Source: Aridibaculum aurantiacum (GTDB lineage Bacteria > Bacteroidota > Bacteroidia > Chitinophagales > Chitinophagaceae). From it: a stretch of DNA of 64,000 bases. This document shows, piece by piece, positions 10,601-18,928 of the stretch; within the stretch, counting starts at the first letter, position 1, and the number at the start of each line of letters is the position of its first letter. The notes under the pieces are model-generated. The model made no database searches. It was not told where the DNA came from and saw nothing but the letters and a program-made list of their open reading frames with translations. The stretch is taken from positions 248,001-312,000 of the forward strand of contig NZ_JAFEWC010000002.1 in NCBI RefSeq assembly GCF_017355875.1, read 5' to 3'. The translations under genes were made by a program, and so were the position numbers.

Positions 10601-11124
10601 CGGATGATATTGTGCCTATCGGTTACTCACGTACACCTGAGTATATCTACAGCTTTTCTCCTTCTGTAGGTTATAAAGGACTTACGCTATCTGTACTATT
10701 CCAGGGTGTGGCAAATGTTAGTTCAGATGTTATACTAAGTGAACAGAACAACGGTCAGCAGATGTATGAGTTCCAGAAAGGCAGGTGGACACCTGAAACA
10801 GCAGGAACGGCTACATGGCCGGCATTGCACTCAAGAGGAAATGCATTTATCAATTATAGGTTGAATGACTTCATTCTGCAGGACGCATCTTACCTGAAGA
10901 TCAGGAACATTGAATTGTCGTATAACCTGCCTCAGTCACTACTCCGCAAGTTTAAAGTGCCGGGATTGAGAATCTATGTATCAGGACAGAACCTGGTTAC
11001 CTGGACCAAATACAGGATGTACCTGGACCCGGAGAACATCAACTTGTCAAATACAGACTTCTCAAAGCAGTCAATCTATCCTACTCCACGCATCATGAAT
11101 TTTGGTATCAACCTTCAATTGTAA
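7666..11124 (+). CDS. SusC/RagA-family TonB-dependent transporter with STN signalling domain
   Basis: 1152 residues. Signal peptide to about 30, then an STN domain (about 43-115, ITLNARNESLKNILNKIQ) that relays occupancy to FecR. Next come a carboxypeptidase-regulatory-like domain (145-217), the SusC signature SLDEVVVVGYGTQKKATVTG, the plug (about 223-345, ending VLKDAASTAVFGIRGANGVI) and a long beta-barrel ending GINLQL. It imports oligosaccharides with the SusD encoded immediately downstream. The STN domain ties this one of the two SusC proteins in the locus to the FecI/FecR switch. Confidence 0.96.
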   Translation: MRNKIPNLRLVFCRMLLFSSLLFMVTATHAREEQVQQLLEKEITLNARNESLKNILNKIQEQSDARFVYSAEVIEATRKVTLKVNKKQLKQVLNELFAPMNVVFELQNNQYIILSKKGRDAAAQLAQVQSSQVSFNNADPDSSIIRGVITDTSGNPMEGVTVSVKSSGKATVSGRDGRFAITVGRARTILVFTYVNYIIEEREVSGGASLVNVTMRRSTTSLDEVVVVGYGTQKKATVTGAISTVSSQEILKSPVSNVTNSLVGRLTGLSAVQRSGQPGNNEALINIRGSATYNNNAAIVVVDGVERSGFGDIDPNEIESITVLKDAASTAVFGIRGANGVIVITTKAGREGKPRISYSSNFSLQSYTGIPRALNAFDNATLINEANRNDNIPETWTADELRKFKDGSDPLGYPDINWFEYVTRKYYPQTQHNINVSGGTKVVKYFASVGYLFEDGIFKEFESPYGFRTTPSYHRYNFRSNVDFTLSKDLTVGVRLGGKMGQRYQPAGLAGATFSFDNAEAMISRIVQTPAFAYPVMLPDGRIAQNPNVGTNILNPYAVLTRWGTRNDDNNTLESTFNLSYKLDRITRGLSFKTVFGYDSYFSSTTRRNASWAAYVIDRQTKEISLASDRPRDEPLSGLNTSYGGMISSNLQTGFNYDRNFGAHSFTGLVLYTRQLIDQPGSGLNAPPRASQGVVSRVTYNYKRRYFAEVNAAYNGSEQFAPGKQYGFFPAVSAGWTLSNEKFMDNITWISNLKLRGSYGLVGNDKLNNRFLFLDNYSVATGGVTNNPAWSRPGNAVQFGLPTSLVSYPVVIPTSFGNPEVTWEKGVKRNIGLEASFFKNVLSLTVDLFDEIRSDILTNRSSGLLTYGQTYPALNIGEVYNKGYEVELNFQQKSGAFNYGLVTQLSFARNRIISRDEPPGRPAYMKQEGKPVGQFFGYMTEGFYQSEQDIANSPVNTLGRVIPGDLKYKDYNGDGKIDADDIVPIGYSRTPEYIYSFSPSVGYKGLTLSVLFQGVANVSSDVILSEQNNGQQMYEFQKGRWTPETAGTATWPALHSRGNAFINYRLNDFILQDASYLKIRNIELSYNLPQSLLRKFKVPGLRIYVSGQNLVTWTKYRMYLDPENINLSNTDFSKQSIYPTPRIMNFGINLQL

Positions 11125-11134
11125 TTCCCTAACA

Positions 11135-12790
11135 ATGAGAACTTCCATATTATCTGTATTGATCATGCTGATGCTTTTGCCAGGCACAGCATGTAAAAAA
11201 TTCCTTGACAGGGCACCAAGTGTAAACCTGAACGAGGAGGCAATATTCGCTGATCCAATTCTTGCTTCGCAATTTGCTGATAATGCATACAACCACCTGG
11301 TAGATGAATATGCACGTTTCAATAATCACCGTGGTATTACAGGACAAGCTGCCGACGAAGCAGTATCTGGCAATAGTGATGTAGGTGTTCGCACGCTGGT
11401 AACCGGTTCGTACCACGATCACTATGAGCGTGGTGGATCTGCACTTAATGACATCAGCGATATATGGGCCAGGGCATATTCCGGCATAAGAGTGACCAAC
11501 AAAATGCTGGAGAACATTGACAGGATACCCTGGACGCTTAACCAGTCACCTGCAAGGATCAGGGGTGAGATGCACTTCTTAAGAGCTTTCCTGTACTTCG
11601 AATTGATAAAGCGTTTTGGCGGTGTTCCGCTCATCACCCGCACATATGGTGTGAACGAAGACATTGACATCCCTCGTAACACTTATGAAGAATGCGTGAG
11701 CTTCATTGTAAACGATCTGAATACAGCTGATCCTTTACTGCCTTCAGATTACAACAACTCTAACAATGGCCGTGCTACTGCAGGTGCTGCAAGAGCTTTG
11801 AAGTCGAGGGTTTTGTTGTACGCAGCAAGTAAGTTGAACAATGAGTCGAATGATGTAAGCAAGTGGCAGGCAGCTGCAGCCGCAGCTAAAGCTGTAATGG
11901 ATATGGGGCAGTACAGCCTGCAGTCTACTTATGCTGACATTCTGAATGTTGCGAGCTCTCCTGAATACATCATGATAAAAGTAAGAGGACCAAGAAGCAT
12001 AGATGGTTTCCTGCTTGACTTTGCTATGTCACCAGGATCGGGCGGAGCGCAAGGACAATTAAATCCTACGCAAAACCACGTAGATCTTTACGAGATGACA
12101 AATGGTAAAGCCATCACCGATCCTACTTCAGGATATAACCCACAGATGCCTTACCAGAACAGGGATCCACGCTTACGTGCAAATATTTTATACAACGATG
12201 TAGACTGGCAGGGCCGTAAGATACAAATGTGGAGTGGTGGTAGAGACTACCTGTCAGGCAACGTAACATATACTGCGACCCGTTATTATAGCCGCAAAAT
12301 GTGGCCAGAGCCTTACATCAGGAATGTGGCAGGTACTGCTATTTTGAACTATGTCTTCTTCCGCTACGCAGAAATATTGTTGAATTATGCAGAAGCACAA
12401 AATGAAGCATTGAGTTCACCTGATCAAAGTGTGTATGATGCCATCAATCAAATTCGTGCAAGGCCAAGTGTTGCTATGCCTCCACTGCCTGCGGGTTTAA
12501 CCAAAGATGATATGCGCAAGCGCATTCGTAACGAACGTGCTGTTGAATTAGCTTTTGAAGACATCAGGTGGTACGACATCATGCGTTGGAAGGCAGGGCC
12601 AGAAATAGTAGCGCAGCCTATGTACGGGATGAACGTTGTCAGGAATGCTAACGGCACATTTACCTACAACAGGGAATTGCTGCCAGCAAACCTGCAGAAG
12701 GTTTACCAGGATCACATGCATCGTTATCCTATTCCTCGCTCAGAGATCTACAAAAGCAAAGGCATCTTAGTTCAAAACCCAGGTTGGTAA
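11135..12790 (+). CDS. SusD/RagB-family surface glycan-binding lipoprotein
   Basis: 551 residues from the ATG at 11135, 10 nt after the SusC stop. A TTG reading from 11102 would overlap SusC and destroy the signal peptide. Lipobox PGTAC with Cys20 followed by KKFLD. SusD hallmarks: a helical TPR-like N-half (IRGEMHFLRAFLYFELIKRF, GGVPLITRTY), RDPRLRANILYN in the middle and NPGW at the C-terminus. It forms the lid of the preceding SusC channel and binds polysaccharide at the cell surface. Confidence 0.96.
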   Translation: MRTSILSVLIMLMLLPGTACKKFLDRAPSVNLNEEAIFADPILASQFADNAYNHLVDEYARFNNHRGITGQAADEAVSGNSDVGVRTLVTGSYHDHYERGGSALNDISDIWARAYSGIRVTNKMLENIDRIPWTLNQSPARIRGEMHFLRAFLYFELIKRFGGVPLITRTYGVNEDIDIPRNTYEECVSFIVNDLNTADPLLPSDYNNSNNGRATAGAARALKSRVLLYAASKLNNESNDVSKWQAAAAAAKAVMDMGQYSLQSTYADILNVASSPEYIMIKVRGPRSIDGFLLDFAMSPGSGGAQGQLNPTQNHVDLYEMTNGKAITDPTSGYNPQMPYQNRDPRLRANILYNDVDWQGRKIQMWSGGRDYLSGNVTYTATRYYSRKMWPEPYIRNVAGTAILNYVFFRYAEILLNYAEAQNEALSSPDQSVYDAINQIRARPSVAMPPLPAGLTKDDMRKRIRNERAVELAFEDIRWYDIMRWKAGPEIVAQPMYGMNVVRNANGTFTYNRELLPANLQKVYQDHMHRYPIPRSEIYKSKGILVQNPGW

Positions 12791-12810
12791 ACTCTTAGTC
12801 GTAATTATTA

Positions 12811-15800
12811 ATGTACAGCCACATGAATGTTTATCTTAAATCTATAGTTATAGCGCTTTGCCTGTGCATAGCTTATACCGGTAGTGCGCAATCCCCCAAT
12901 ACTCCTATCACTGCTATAGGAACCATCATCGACATCAACAAAAAGCCTCTTGAAGGCGTGCAGATATACCTGCAGGAAAAAACTTCAGGAGTTGTTACAG
13001 GCACTGATGGAAAATTCTCCATCAAGTGTAACTCTACTGATGTTCTTATATTTAAAAAAGAAGGTTATAACACGCTTATCAAAAATGCCACTGCCTTTTT
13101 AGGAGGTGAAGTAATGATGATTGAAAGCCTTGTAGAGGCAGGAGATGATGACAATGTTTTTATTCCTTTTGGTGTGCGGAAGAAGCGTGCAGTTACTGCT
13201 TCTATCAGCACCATAAAAGGGACAGAACTGCCACAGCTTCCTCTTTCAACTCTTAATAATGCACTTGCAGGCAGGTTGCCGGGTTTGTATGTCAGGCAAA
13301 TGGGTACTCGCCCGGGTACTGATGATGCAAACTTCCTTATCCGTGGCCGATCATCTTTTAACGATGGACAACAACCACTGGTACTGGTAGATGGTGTAGA
13401 AAGAGATTTTGCAAACATGGATATCAGCGAGATAGAAGGTATCAGTGTTTTAAAAGATGCTGCCTCACTTTCATGGTATGGTATGAGAGGAGCTAACGGC
13501 GTTATTTATGTAACTACCAAAAGAGGAAGCCCTACCTCTACGCGTGTTACACTTGATGTACAAGGTGGTGTGCAAACACCACAACATATGACAAGACCTT
13601 TGGACTCGTATACGTATGCTACCCTTGTAAACCAGGCTGCACAAAACGATGGCAATGCACCTCGTTACAACCAGGCTGCTCTGGATGCATATAAATCAGG
13701 TTCCAATCCTTACCTGTATCCTAACAATAATTTCGTTGATCAATTTATAAAACCTGCTGCACCTGTACAGCGTTATGTAGCTACAGTGAGTGGCGGTAAT
13801 GCATTTGCTAAATATTATACTGTTCTAAGTTTTTTCAACCAGGACGGTTTGTACAAAGGAGCTAACAACGATAAGTACAACGCAAACACAAACTATAAGC
13901 GATACAACTTTCGCACTAATCTTAACCTGCACATCAATAAGTCGCTGGATGTGATATTGGATGTAGGTGGCCGTGTAGAAAATCTTCGTTATCCATTTTC
14001 AGGCAACGCAACTTTCCTAAACACCGTATATAATACACCGGCCAATGCATTTCCTATAAAGAACGAGAATGGCTCTTATGGTGGCAGTGCATTGTTTCGC
14101 AACAACCCGTTGGCTATGCTAAACGAGGATGGAAATGTAACAGACCTTTATAGAACATTGCTGGCAACTGTTGATGTAAGGCAGAAGCTTGACTTCATTA
14201 CCAAAGGCCTTACTGCAAATGTTTTTTATACGTATGACATCAATGGTATGTACCAGTCGGGTTTCAACCAGTCGTATGAGGTGTATGAATTTTCACCTAC
14301 TGGCTCGTCTGTGCGCTTTGGAAATAAAGCACCTCTTAGTTACAGGAACACAGGCTTCAGTGGCAACGAGAGGAGAAATGAATTTTGGGGAGGACTAGAT
14401 TATGACCGCATGTTTGGTCAACACGACTTCAAGATTTCATCGCGTGTACAATCGGCTGTAAGTGCACAGCCAGGACGACTGGATAATACACGTCTGAACT
14501 TTGCTAACAGGGTGTCTTATAGCTTTAGGCAAAAATATTTTGCTGATCTGGTAGCTGCTTATTCTGGCTCACAGGTATTTGCACCTGGCAGGCGCTTTGG
14601 CTGGTTTCCTGCAGTATCAGCCGGTTGGATCATTTCTGAAGAGTCTTTCCTGAAGTCGGTTAAAGCTCTTGATTACTTAAAGCTACGTGCTTCTACAGGT
14701 ACAGTAGGTAGCGATGCATTGGGTGTAAGAAGGTATCCTTACAGGAGCTACTTTACACGTGGTGGTGCACAGTATACATTTGGTACAGGTTATACATCTG
14801 TTGCTAATACTACAGAACTGGAACTCGCTAATCCAAATCTAACCTGGGAAAAAGCTATCAAGACAAGTGCGGGATTTGATGCAAAATTATTCCGCCAGTC
14901 TCTTAGCCTTACGTTCGACTATTTCCACGAAAGAAGAAATGACCTGCTGACTCCTGCACTGTTACCAAACGTGCTTGGACAAACAACAGTGAATGTGAAT
15001 GAAGGAAAGGCAGAATACAAAGGTTTTGAAGCAGGTTTATTGTTCACCAAGAAAGTTGGTGCTTTCACCATCACATTGAATGGTAACTACACACATGCAA
15101 ATAGTAAAATACTTGCAATAAATGAAGAGGCTGGTTTGCCTGAATACCAAAAACAAATAGGACAGCCTATTGGTAACATTGTGCATGGTAGTAACTTCTT
15201 ACGCAGGTTCCTGATAGCAGAAGGTTTATTCCAGTCGCAGGCTGAAATTGATGCAGCACCTGTTCAGCGACTTTCCGGAACGGTGCGCCCTGGTGATATC
15301 CGCTACAAAGATGTAAACGGTGATGGCCAGATAGATTTTCTAGATTTTGTGATGACGGATTATACTGATATCCCGCCTACTTATTTTGGATTTGGATCTT
15401 CCATCAGCGTTAAGAATTTTGATATCTCTTTCCAGTTCCAAGGTATCAATGGGAGGTCAATTCAAATCAATGACCTGATCAATTCTGGTACAGCAGCTAC
15501 AGGTTTTATCAACCAGTTTAGTGTAGATGCTTGGACGCCTTCAAATCCTACTGCCAAGTATCCGCGCCTAACCTCTGGTGACCGCGGAAACAATACAGCC
15601 AATTCAACCTTCTGGATACGTTCTGGCGACTACATGCGACTAAAGGCTGCTGAGGTTGGTTATTCTCTTCCAGCATCTACGCTTAAGAGAATGAACATTC
15701 GTTCTGCACGTGTATATATAAGTGGGTTCAACCTGCTTACGTTTAGCAAGCTGAAGGATTTGCCTATAGACCCGGAAATGCCTACAACTGGTTATGGCTC

Positions 15801-15852
15801 TAATTACCCTTACCTGAAAACTTTTGCCGCAGGCCTAACCCTCAACTTTTAA
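12811..15852 (+). CDS. SusC/RagA-family TonB-dependent transporter (second of locus)
   Basis: 1013 residues. It lacks the STN domain: a signal peptide ending GSAQ is followed by a carboxypeptidase-regulatory-like domain (about 30-105), a plug with ALAGRLPGLYVRQMG, VLVDGVERDF and VLKDAASLSWYGMRGANGVI, then the barrel ending AAGLTLNF. The start could be the ATG at 12811 or the one at 12823. It is 20 nt after the first SusD and 20 nt before the second, so both pairs belong to one transcription unit. Paired SusC/D sets usually import different-sized or differently decorated fragments of one polysaccharide. Confidence 0.95.
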   Translation: MYSHMNVYLKSIVIALCLCIAYTGSAQSPNTPITAIGTIIDINKKPLEGVQIYLQEKTSGVVTGTDGKFSIKCNSTDVLIFKKEGYNTLIKNATAFLGGEVMMIESLVEAGDDDNVFIPFGVRKKRAVTASISTIKGTELPQLPLSTLNNALAGRLPGLYVRQMGTRPGTDDANFLIRGRSSFNDGQQPLVLVDGVERDFANMDISEIEGISVLKDAASLSWYGMRGANGVIYVTTKRGSPTSTRVTLDVQGGVQTPQHMTRPLDSYTYATLVNQAAQNDGNAPRYNQAALDAYKSGSNPYLYPNNNFVDQFIKPAAPVQRYVATVSGGNAFAKYYTVLSFFNQDGLYKGANNDKYNANTNYKRYNFRTNLNLHINKSLDVILDVGGRVENLRYPFSGNATFLNTVYNTPANAFPIKNENGSYGGSALFRNNPLAMLNEDGNVTDLYRTLLATVDVRQKLDFITKGLTANVFYTYDINGMYQSGFNQSYEVYEFSPTGSSVRFGNKAPLSYRNTGFSGNERRNEFWGGLDYDRMFGQHDFKISSRVQSAVSAQPGRLDNTRLNFANRVSYSFRQKYFADLVAAYSGSQVFAPGRRFGWFPAVSAGWIISEESFLKSVKALDYLKLRASTGTVGSDALGVRRYPYRSYFTRGGAQYTFGTGYTSVANTTELELANPNLTWEKAIKTSAGFDAKLFRQSLSLTFDYFHERRNDLLTPALLPNVLGQTTVNVNEGKAEYKGFEAGLLFTKKVGAFTITLNGNYTHANSKILAINEEAGLPEYQKQIGQPIGNIVHGSNFLRRFLIAEGLFQSQAEIDAAPVQRLSGTVRPGDIRYKDVNGDGQIDFLDFVMTDYTDIPPTYFGFGSSISVKNFDISFQFQGINGRSIQINDLINSGTAATGFINQFSVDAWTPSNPTAKYPRLTSGDRGNNTANSTFWIRSGDYMRLKAAEVGYSLPASTLKRMNIRSARVYISGFNLLTFSKLKDLPIDPEMPTTGYGSNYPYLKTFAAGLTLNF

Positions 15853-15872
15853 CCCTAATCAAGTAATTGGAT

Positions 15873-17552
15873 ATGAAAAATATGAAGCAAAGACTTTGGT
15901 TACTCCTGGTACCGGTAACACTATTCGCCTGCAAAAAGAATTTCCTGCAGGATGGTAGTACTACAGAAGGAGCAATTACTGAAGAGCAGGTTTGGGGTAA
16001 TGATAGCTATACCCGTGGCTTTATCAACAATGCCTATTTCCATGTTCCTTCAGGATTTGATATGGATGGTGATGGCGCTATGCTGGCATCAGGTTCAGAT
16101 GAGGCAGTTAATTCAAACTTGAATTCCTCTATCAATATTTTCAACAATGGTACATGGGCACCTGTACGCACAGTCAACAACATATATGCAGACATGTATG
16201 AAGGACTGCGCAAGGTGAACCTGTTCCTGGAGAAAGTACCTACAGCTGTGCTTATACCTACAGCAGAGCTTACTACCATGACGCCTGCAGATACCGGCTA
16301 TGCCGCACAACTGAACCGTTTAAGAGGTGAAGCATTTTTCCTGAGAGGGATGTTCTTTTTTGAATTGGTGAAAAGGTATGGTGGTGTGCCGTTGGTTACA
16401 AGAGTGCTTAGTCCAAATGAGAACCTTAACCTGCCTCGTAATTCGTTCGAGGAATGCGTAGCACAGGTGGTGAAAGATTGTGATTCTGCTATAGCACATC
16501 TACCTACCTGGACCCAATCGTGGAATACACAAAACAGGGGACGTGCTACTAAAACCGCAGCACTTGCGCTAAAAGCAAGGATGTTGCTGTATGCAGCCAG
16601 TCCACTTTTTAATACTACCAATGATGCCAGCAAATGGCAGGCAGCAGCCAACGTAGCAAAAGCTGTGATTGATAGTAACAAGCATTCGTTGATGACTAAC
16701 TACACCAATATCTTCAACTTTGGTGCTGCGCAATACAACAACGAAGTAATATTTGCTACCCAGGCTTTGAACAGGAACGACATTGAGATAAACAATGCAC
16801 CCATTGGTTATGATGGAGCCAAAGGCCGCACCAATCCTACACAAGAGTTTGTAGATGCTTTTGAAATGACAAATGGCAGATCCATTTCTGATGCTGCTTC
16901 AGGTTATAATCCAAACAATCCATACAACCAGCGCGATCCAAGATTGGCGCTTACGGTAAACTTCAATGGTCGTTCTTTTAAAGGACGCGCTGTAGAGACG
17001 TTTGTAGGTGGTGCAGATGGATTAGACAAAAATGTGAATGCAACAAAGACTGGTTACTACATGCGCAAGTTCTTAAGCGAAGCTGCTACATGGAACCAGG
17101 TTTCTAATACAAACGCACGCAGGCCATGGGTGGTGCTTCGCTATGCTGAAGTACTGTTGAATTATGCTGAAGCACTGAATGAGGCACAAGGTCCGGTAGC
17201 GGATGTATACAAGTATGTAAACATGGTAAGGCAACGTAGTGGTGTGGGTATGCCTGCACTACCAGCTGGATTAAATAAAGAACAGATGCGTGCCCGTATA
17301 CACAATGAGCGCCGAGTAGAGCTTTGCTTTGAAGGACATCGCTTCTTCGATGTGCGCAGGTGGAAATTGGCTGATGTGTTTTTCAACAGATCTGTGAGCG
17401 GAATGCGCATCACACCCAATACCAATGGCACATTTAACTATACCAGGTTTACAGTGGAGTCGCGTGTGTTTTTTGAAAAGCACTACCTGTTTCCTTTTTC
17501 TCAAAATGATATGAACCGTCAGCCGGCATTGGTGCAGAACCCCGGCTACTAA
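15873..17552 (+). CDS. SusD/RagB-family surface glycan-binding lipoprotein (second of locus)
   Basis: 559 residues from the ATG at 15873. Lipobox TLFAC with Cys20, then KKNFLQDG. The typical SusD segments LRGEAFFLRGMFFFELVKRY, GGVPLVTRVL, RDPRLALTVNF and terminal NPGY are present. It is similar in plan to the first SusD of the locus and partners the SusC just upstream. It carries the same RIHNERRVEL / FDVRRWK C-terminal block as other RagB proteins. Confidence 0.95.
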   Translation: MKNMKQRLWLLLVPVTLFACKKNFLQDGSTTEGAITEEQVWGNDSYTRGFINNAYFHVPSGFDMDGDGAMLASGSDEAVNSNLNSSINIFNNGTWAPVRTVNNIYADMYEGLRKVNLFLEKVPTAVLIPTAELTTMTPADTGYAAQLNRLRGEAFFLRGMFFFELVKRYGGVPLVTRVLSPNENLNLPRNSFEECVAQVVKDCDSAIAHLPTWTQSWNTQNRGRATKTAALALKARMLLYAASPLFNTTNDASKWQAAANVAKAVIDSNKHSLMTNYTNIFNFGAAQYNNEVIFATQALNRNDIEINNAPIGYDGAKGRTNPTQEFVDAFEMTNGRSISDAASGYNPNNPYNQRDPRLALTVNFNGRSFKGRAVETFVGGADGLDKNVNATKTGYYMRKFLSEAATWNQVSNTNARRPWVVLRYAEVLLNYAEALNEAQGPVADVYKYVNMVRQRSGVGMPALPAGLNKEQMRARIHNERRVELCFEGHRFFDVRRWKLADVFFNRSVSGMRITPNTNGTFNYTRFTVESRVFFEKHYLFPFSQNDMNRQPALVQNPGY

Positions 17553-17743
17553 GAAATTATACACTTGCTTAAAAAACTGATGGTATGAAGAAGTTTGGCA
17601 ACCAGCCTCTTTATACCGTACGGGCAAGCTATGCTCTGATGCAAGAACATCACCATGATTTGTATGCTTAGCGTGCAGATCGTAAACCGGATAACAACAC
17701 CATCCAAACCATCATCATTCAATAAGTAGAAACAAAGCATAAC

Positions 17744-18811
17744 ATGAAGTATTTAATTGTATTGGTCGCAGGGATTTTATTGGTGGCAGTAGGGTGTAAG
17801 AAAAACGACACGATTGCTCCGCCACCTACACAGCCTGTAAATCCTGCAGATACATCGCTGCAAAAGATGCTGCCATTTAAAGTAGGTGCTGCTGTAAATG
17901 TAAACCTGATGCAGAATAACACCAGGTATAACAATCTTGTAAAAGCAGAATTCAATAGCATAACCGCTGAAAATGCTATGAAGTTTGGAACGCTGCACCC
18001 GGGGCAGTTTACGTACAACTGGACGCAAGCTGATTATCTGGTATCATTTGCCCAGGCTAACAACAAACGGGTGCATGGTCATACGTTGATATGGCATCAA
18101 TCTATTCCTGATTGGGTTACCAATTTTGCCGGTGACTCAACAGCATGGGAAAACTTAATGAAGACCCATATACAAACTGTTGTTACACATTATAAAGGAA
18201 AGGTAACCTCATGGGATGTAGTGAATGAAGCATTGAATGATGATGGCACTATGCGCAATAGCATCTGGCGCCAGAAGTTGGGAGACGATTACATAGCACG
18301 TTGCTTCCAGTATGCTCACCAGGCAGATCCGACTGCGCTTTTGTTCTACAACGATTATGGTCATGAGTACAGTGCTACTAAGCGCACAGCTATCAACAAC
18401 TTGCTGGTAAGTTTAAAGAACAGGAATATCCCAATTCATGGTACTGGCATGCAGTTTCATACACGTTACAACCAGACGGATGCAAACATTGCTGCTGCCA
18501 TCAACACAGCTGCTGCAACAGGTTTATTAGTGCATGTTTCTGAATTAGATATAGCCATGAATCCTGATAATGTGCAAGGCTTAGTGTTCACAGCCACTCT
18601 TGCCGAGCAGCAAGCTGCTAAATACAAATTCGTAGTAAGAACATTTAAAAACATTCCACAGGCTCAGCAGTTTGGTATTACTACCTGGAATGTTACCGAT
18701 GGCGACTCATGGATACCAACTCAATATAATCGTCCTGACTGGCCACTGCCTTTTGATAGGAACTATGCCAGGAAACCTGCTTATTACGGTATGCTGGAAG
18801 GGGCCAAATAA
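17744..18811 (+). CDS. Endo-1,4-beta-xylanase, GH10, lipoprotein
   Basis: 355 residues. Lipoprotein signal with Cys18 (VAVGC) and a proline-rich linker, then a GH10 barrel from about residue 40. The GH10 blocks are all visible: FNSITAENAMKFG, RVHGHTLIWHQSIPDW, WDVVNEAL with acid/base Glu162, and VSELDIAM with nucleophile Glu267. Ends ARKPAYYGML, as in GH10. It would cut the xylan backbone, probably at the cell surface given lipidation. No carbohydrate-binding module interrupts the barrel. It is the enzyme that most directly identifies the substrate of the locus. Confidence 0.96.
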   Translation: MKYLIVLVAGILLVAVGCKKNDTIAPPPTQPVNPADTSLQKMLPFKVGAAVNVNLMQNNTRYNNLVKAEFNSITAENAMKFGTLHPGQFTYNWTQADYLVSFAQANNKRVHGHTLIWHQSIPDWVTNFAGDSTAWENLMKTHIQTVVTHYKGKVTSWDVVNEALNDDGTMRNSIWRQKLGDDYIARCFQYAHQADPTALLFYNDYGHEYSATKRTAINNLLVSLKNRNIPIHGTGMQFHTRYNQTDANIAAAINTAAATGLLVHVSELDIAMNPDNVQGLVFTATLAEQQAAKYKFVVRTFKNIPQAQQFGITTWNVTDGDSWIPTQYNRPDWPLPFDRNYARKPAYYGMLEGAK

Positions 18812-18858
18812 CGTGCTGCAGAAACAAGAAACTATTGCTCAATGAAGATCTGTTGTAC

Positions 18859-18916
18859 AAGTGTGCGACGCAAGTAAAGCTGCATAGAATTTCTATGCTG
18901 GTACCATAAAGAAGAA
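18859..18916 (+). repeat. Bipartite repeat element, copy A (upstream of GH2 gene)
   Basis: AAGTGTGCGACGCAA (18859-18873), exactly 25 variable bases, then TGGTACCATAAAGAAGAA. The variable part contains the hairpin GCATAG-AATTT-CTATGC directly before the TGG. A second copy with the same spacing lies at 56708-56765. This copy ends 12 nt before the GH2 start codon. Function not recognised; it could be a dispersed repeat or an RNA-level regulatory element. Confidence 0.65.
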
Positions 18917-18928
18917 AAAGAAAGATTA

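Noticed and set aside
11102-11134. TTG start for the first SusD overlapping the SusC end
   Set aside because: It adds 11 residues before a perfect lipoprotein signal; ATG 11135 is preferred.
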